Origin: Hyaloscypha bicolor E
Lineage: Eukaryota > Ascomycota > Leotiomycetes > Helotiales > Hyaloscyphaceae
Length of the DNA: 64,000 bases
Direction of reading: 5' to 3'
Assembly: GCF_002865645.1 (NCBI RefSeq)
Contig: NW_020194624.1
Coordinates: 124,001-188,000 of the forward strand
How positions within the stretch are numbered: position 1 is the stretch's first letter; each line of letters opens with the position of its first letter. The notes beneath the pieces were generated by a model. That model searched no databases. It was not told the DNA's origin and saw only the letters and a program-made list of their open reading frames with translations. Both the position numbers and the translations under genes were made by a program. Below, piece after piece: positions 59,105 through 64,000 of the stretch.

Positions 59105-62100
59105 GTATTAGTAAACTCGGATATAGAGGCTAATTATATAAAGAAGAGATTAGCTTTAGGTATAAGTATTTTATTAATATTAAGAATAACTTTCTTATTC
59201 TTACTAGAGAAAAGGAGAATCTATTTATATAGAAATTATATTCTTGGAATTACTACTAAAAATATACTAGAGAACTAAAGAAAGACTAATATATATTTTA
59301 TATTATATAATTTTAATCTAAACTATATTAATATAATATTTGAATTCCTATAGCTTTACTAGATTAATTCCCTAATTTCCTTTAGAGAAGTAATATAAAG
59401 ATACTAGATTTAATTATAAAAGATTAAAGTTCTAAATACTAGAAAGTTTACTAAAATAGTAAAGTATAAGGCATATGTTTTTTTATTAATTACCTATCTT
59501 ATAATAAGTAGCTAAAAAGTTATTACTATTATTATTAATAGAATAGTTATATTTCCTAAGAAATATCGGGATCTTTTCTAAGTATTTTCTATAAAGGCTA
59601 TAGGTATATTACTCGACTACTATATAATAAAGTATTATATAGATCTAGAATTAGGGTTCTAATTACTATATAATTCTATATATGTTTTATTAGAAAGAGA
59701 GCTTAAAGTTCTTTAGGAATATCTTAATACTAGCTTAAAGAAGAAATAAATCCGTTATTTTACTAGCCTAGCTAATACCCTAATTATATTTGTTCTAAAG
59801 AAAGAAGGTAGTTTATATTTATATATTAATTACTAGGGTTTAAATAGAATTACTATTAAGAACCAAATACTATTACTACTTATTAGTAAGACTATAAATA
59901 GGCTTTATAAAGCGAAAATATATATAAAGCTAAACTTAAAGAATATTTATTATTAGTTATAAATATAAGAGAATAATAAATAAAAGATAGTATTCCGAAT
60001 ATATTATAAATATTTTAAGTACTATATTATATTCTTTAGATTATCTAATACTCTAATAATATTCCAGATATATATTAACTATATATTAGTAGGCCTTATA
60101 AATATTATTTATATAGTTTATTTAGATAATATTTTAATTTATTTAGAGAATCCAGAATAATATATAGTAATAGTCTAATATATATTCAAGTAATTATAAT
60201 AATACTAGCTTTTTATAAACTTAGTAAAATACGAGTTTAATATAAAAAAAATAAAGTTCCTGGAATTTATAATTAGCCTAAATAATATAGAAATAGAAGC
60301 TAGTAAAATTATAGCTATTAGGGAATAGCCGGCCTTAAAAAACAATATCCGAGAAATTTAAGTATTCCTGGATTTTACTAACTTTTACTAGAGATTTATT
60401 TATAAATACTTTAGGGTAATAAAAGAATTAACTAATTTATTAAAAACTAGTAAAAACCTATAATATTATTTTAGCTAGATAGATAAGGCAGATAGGGCTT
60501 TTAAGGAGCTATAAATTATATTTATAATAGTATTAATTCTTTATTATTTCGATCTAGCCTTAAAAATTTATATAGAAATAAATACTTTAGGATTTATAGT
60601 TATAGGTATAATTTCCTAGCTCTTTAGTAAGAGGGCAGAAGCTAGATAGTACTCTATTACCTTTTATTTAAAGAAAATAACTATAATTAAGAACAGGTAT
60701 AAGATATATAATTCTGAGCTTTTAGTTATTATTCTAGTATTTTATACTTAGTAGTATTATCTAGTATATATCCGGTATACTATTATTATTAAGACAGATT
60801 ATAATAACTTGAAATACTTTATAACTAAGAGAAAACTAAATAATTAATAGATAAGATAGGCAGAGAAGCTAGTTATCTTTAACTTTGTTTTAAAATACTA
60901 GCCAGGGTATAGTAATTCTACTAATAGGCTATTAAGAAAGCCAGACTTTATAGCAGGTATAGATAAAGATACTTTACTACTTATGTTTTATAATAAGCTA
61001 TAAAATATAGAATAAAAAGCCTTATAAGTAATAGTAATAGGATACTATACTATTCCTATAATACTATAATTTAAGGCCCAGGAAAGAAGAGGTAAGTACT
61101 TCTTAATTAGTAAGATACTAAGGAATTTTAAAAGAGAAGTCTATTTTAGTAATAAAGTAGTACCGGAGATATTATTACTTAAGCCTATTACTAGTATAGC
61201 TAGTTATAAATAGTATATATTACGAATTCTAGCTATATAAGTAACTAGGTCCGAAATAGTATATAAGAAAGGTAAAGAGATACTACTTAAACTACTATTA
61301 TAGTACTAAAGGCTTAATCTATTAGTATAATACTAGTAATATAAATAGTTCTTAAAGGAAATCTTTACTAGAGCTATTAAGACTTGGGAACTTAATATAT
61401 CTGGGTTATTAAGATATTAGAGTACTATTTGTATACTAAATAAGCCGGCTCTTAAAAAAGACTTACTATAAGCTAATTATAATAATCCTATAAGTAAGTA
61501 TTTTAGTACTAGTAAGATATTAGAAATTCTCTAGAGAAAATACTTCTAGTAAAGTATAAAAAAGAATATAAAAAATTATATTAGAACTTGCCTTATATAT
61601 TAATAGACTAAGATAAAGAAATATTTACTATATAGTATACTTAGTTTATTTCCCCTCTCTTCTAAGCTATAGTAAGAAATTATTATAAACTTTATTATAG
61701 AACTACTTTCTTCTAGGTTTTATAGTAAAATATATAATTCTATACTTATTATTATTAATAGATATACGAAAATGGTATAATATATTCTAATTATTAAGGA
61801 AATCTCGGCTCCTAAATTAGTAAAGCGATTTATATATTATATTATTAAAGACTTTAGTATATTTATAGGTATAATTTCTAATAAAGAATCTGTTTTTATA
61901 AGCAAGTTCTAGTTAAGTCTATACTTTTATTTAAAGGTTTAATAATAGCTAAGTATAGTATTTTATTTATAAACTAATAAATAAACGGAGAATCTGAACT
62001 AAACTCTAGAATAGTACTTAAGGTATTATACTAGCTACTAGTAGGATAACTAGGTAATAAAGCTTATTCTTATAGAATTTATATATAATAACTTTATATA

Positions 62101-62730
62101 TTTAATAATAGGAATTTCCCTATTCTATATATTATATGAATTCTATTCTAGTATTAAACTATATATTAAGAATAATATTCTAGAAAAAGAAGTACTAGTA
62201 ATATAGGAAATAATATAAAGAATTTAATTAGAATAGAAGGTATTAGAAAAGTAATAGTAAGAAGTAGTAAATATATAAAAAAAGTATTATAATAAGAAAT
62301 ATATTAATAAGGAATTTAATATATATAATGGAGTTATACTTTATATAAAGAATATTTAATAGCTATAATTTAGTATAAAGCTAGTAAATAAATATCTTGG
62401 CTTTTTTAAAGTTCTAGAAATTATAGAAATATATAAATAGGTATATTACTTGAAATTACTACTATTATATTAGATCTATAATATTTTCTATATTTCCCTT
62501 TTAAAATTATAATACTCGTAAGCTAGTACTATAGTAAAACCAGAACTAGTTAAGATTAAAGGCAAGAAAGAATTTGAGATAGAATTTATTATGGCTTATA
62601 GAAAAGACAGAAAAGAAAAGAAGTATTTCGTTTATTAAAAGGGCTATTTACTAGTAGATAATATATAAGAACTACTAAGTAATCTAGAGAATATAATTCA
62701 AGAATTATAAGAATATTTAAAAAAAAGTAA
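59105..62730 (+). pseudogene. pol remnant of A2
   Basis: Same order as in A1: protease (VNSDIEANYIKK near 59110), RT (LDN box near 60120), RNase H, integrase core (INFIIELLSSRFYSK near 61690; FISKF near 61890) and chromodomain (FIMAYRKDRKEKKYFVYQKG near 62580, LSNLENIIQELQEYL). All frames are broken by TAA/TAG and catalytic Asp codons read Asn. Confidence 0.75.
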
Positions 62731-64000
62731 TATTATAATATTATTAGCTAAATAAAAGCATAAAAGATAAATGCTTTTATTAGAAAACTATTAAAAACTA
62801 TATATTTATTCTTAGAAAAATTATGCGAAAATTATTAAGAACTCTAAAAACTTTAATTTCTATATCCTATAAATATCCTATTCTCATAACTACTTTTTAT
62901 TATTCTTATTATTATTCTTATTAGGATTCTTATTAGGATTCTCTTAAGAAATAGGTAATAAATTAGCCTATAAAGCTATTAGCTATTAATAAGAAATAAG
63001 GAAAAAATAAGCTTATTTAATACTAAAAAACATTAACTATATTATTAAGAGTACTTTATACTTATACTAAACTAGTAAGAATTACTTAATCTATTTCTTG
63101 AATTATTAGAGAAATTTATTAGCCTTAAATAATAGCTTTAATATAAGAAGTATATACTATTTAGTATAGAAGAAAAGTAATAATAGCCTTTTTTCTTTTA
63201 GGTAAAGAATAAGAAAGATACTTATATATATTAATAGCTTAAAAAAAAAAATTTAATTATATTATATATATTTAAGAAACTTTAGATAATATTAGAATAG
63301 GAAATAAATAAAGGAAATTATAACTTATAGGATTATATTTCTTATTCTTAGAATAATAGTAATTATATATTAAGTAATTATTATTCTTAATATAAGTAAG
63401 GTCAGGAAACTTAGTAATATTCTTAGAATATTAAAAATAGTAAGAGTAAATTAAGAATATAAGAGTATTAGCTAAATAGGTAATAATAGGCTAATAAGTA
63501 TTAAAAGAAGTATTTATCTTAATAAATAAATAAGTAAAAGAAGAAATTAGAAGGAAACTTAAATAAAGTTTAAATAAAGCTTAAAGAAGCTTAAAAAAGG
63601 CTTAAAGAAGAAAAGCAAGAAATAAGAAGAAGCTAGGTATAGTATTATAATTAAGAAAAGAAAAGGTTAGTTAGTAGAAAAAGAGAGGCCTTTTTATAAT
63701 ATTCTTTTCCCGAATAGTAATTATGAATTCGGAACCGGCTCTATACTAGAAATATCTAGAAAATTCTAAAGAAAGAATTTACGAATAAACCAGAAGATTA
63801 GATTAACTTTTCTAAGCTCTTAGGCCTATAAAATAATAATTTATTTATAAATAGAGGCTAAGTTAGGATTTATAAACTAATTAGAAGACCGGAAGAGCTT
63901 CTTATCTAATAGTATATATTATACCTATATTATCTTTATAAGGGGGAATTACTAGAAGTAATTTATAAGTTAGCTAGGCAGGATTAGTAAACTATATTCT

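Larger units (their letters stand above)
57204..64000 (+). mobile_element. chromovirus copy A2, truncated by the window end
   Basis: 5' LTR 57204-57751 followed by sequence collinear with A1 from 36918 to nearly its 3' LTR; by comparison the 3' LTR should begin just past 64000. Sequence landmarks: gag 57990-58560, protease near 59113, YLDN-type RT box near 60116, integrase core 61690-62160, chromodomain near 62570-62720. More AT-rich than A1 at its 5' end, similar afterwards. No open frame. Confidence 0.85.

Noticed and set aside
1..64000. tRNA genes
   Set aside because: No segment with a convincing B-box GGTTCGANTCC and cloverleaf was seen by eye on either strand; a tRNAscan-SE run would settle it.

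Overview
The window looks like nuclear DNA of a filamentous ascomycete (Pezizomycotina). Genes carry 45-70 nt GT-AG introns with CTAAC/CTAAT branch sites, and there is a fungal NACHT-ankyrin protein with a HeLo-like N-terminus. Large AT-rich blocks contain retrotransposons whose decay is almost entirely C-to-T and G-to-A, the signature of repeat-induced point mutation (RIP). The species cannot be fixed from the sequence.

Positions 1-16336 are ordinary gene-bearing DNA. In order they hold a TenA/THI-4-like protein (possibly cut by the window edge), a membrane-anchored short-chain dehydrogenase, a decayed six-finger C2H2 gene with a tandemly duplicated Cys-rich tail, a zinc-free alcohol dehydrogenase/quinone oxidoreductase on the minus strand, a frameshifted SnoaL-like gene, and a small decayed gene. 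These are followed by two U6 snRNA-like loci on the minus strand (one good, one diverged), a 584-bp MITE with a perfect 8-bp target duplication, and a 1493-codon HeLo-like/NACHT/ankyrin gene (15.8 kb end).

Positions 16337-29100 are a RIP-mutated nest. A hAT transposon is interrupted by a solo LTR. A truncated chromovirus (A3) is interrupted by a minus-strand copia-like element (B1), which carries another solo LTR (E1).

Positions 29100-36590 are a less mutated island. It holds a 308-codon ORF broken only by TAA/TAG codons, an intact four-exon gene for a Cys-rich single-pass surface protein, and four target-duplication-bounded DNA transposons (two TA-flanked MITEs, a Tc1/mariner element with a further MITE nested in it, and a hAT-type MITE). 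Several of these split one decayed minus-strand gene that can be followed through the insertions.

Positions 36591-64000 are RIP-mutated retrotransposons. They comprise a complete 7.0-kb chromovirus (A1, 327-bp LTRs, 5-bp target duplication), its second copy A2 running off the window, a gypsy element (C), a copia-like fragment (B2) and several solo LTRs. None of the retroelement frames is intact, so this is best read as silenced, AT-rich heterochromatin next to a gene-bearing region.
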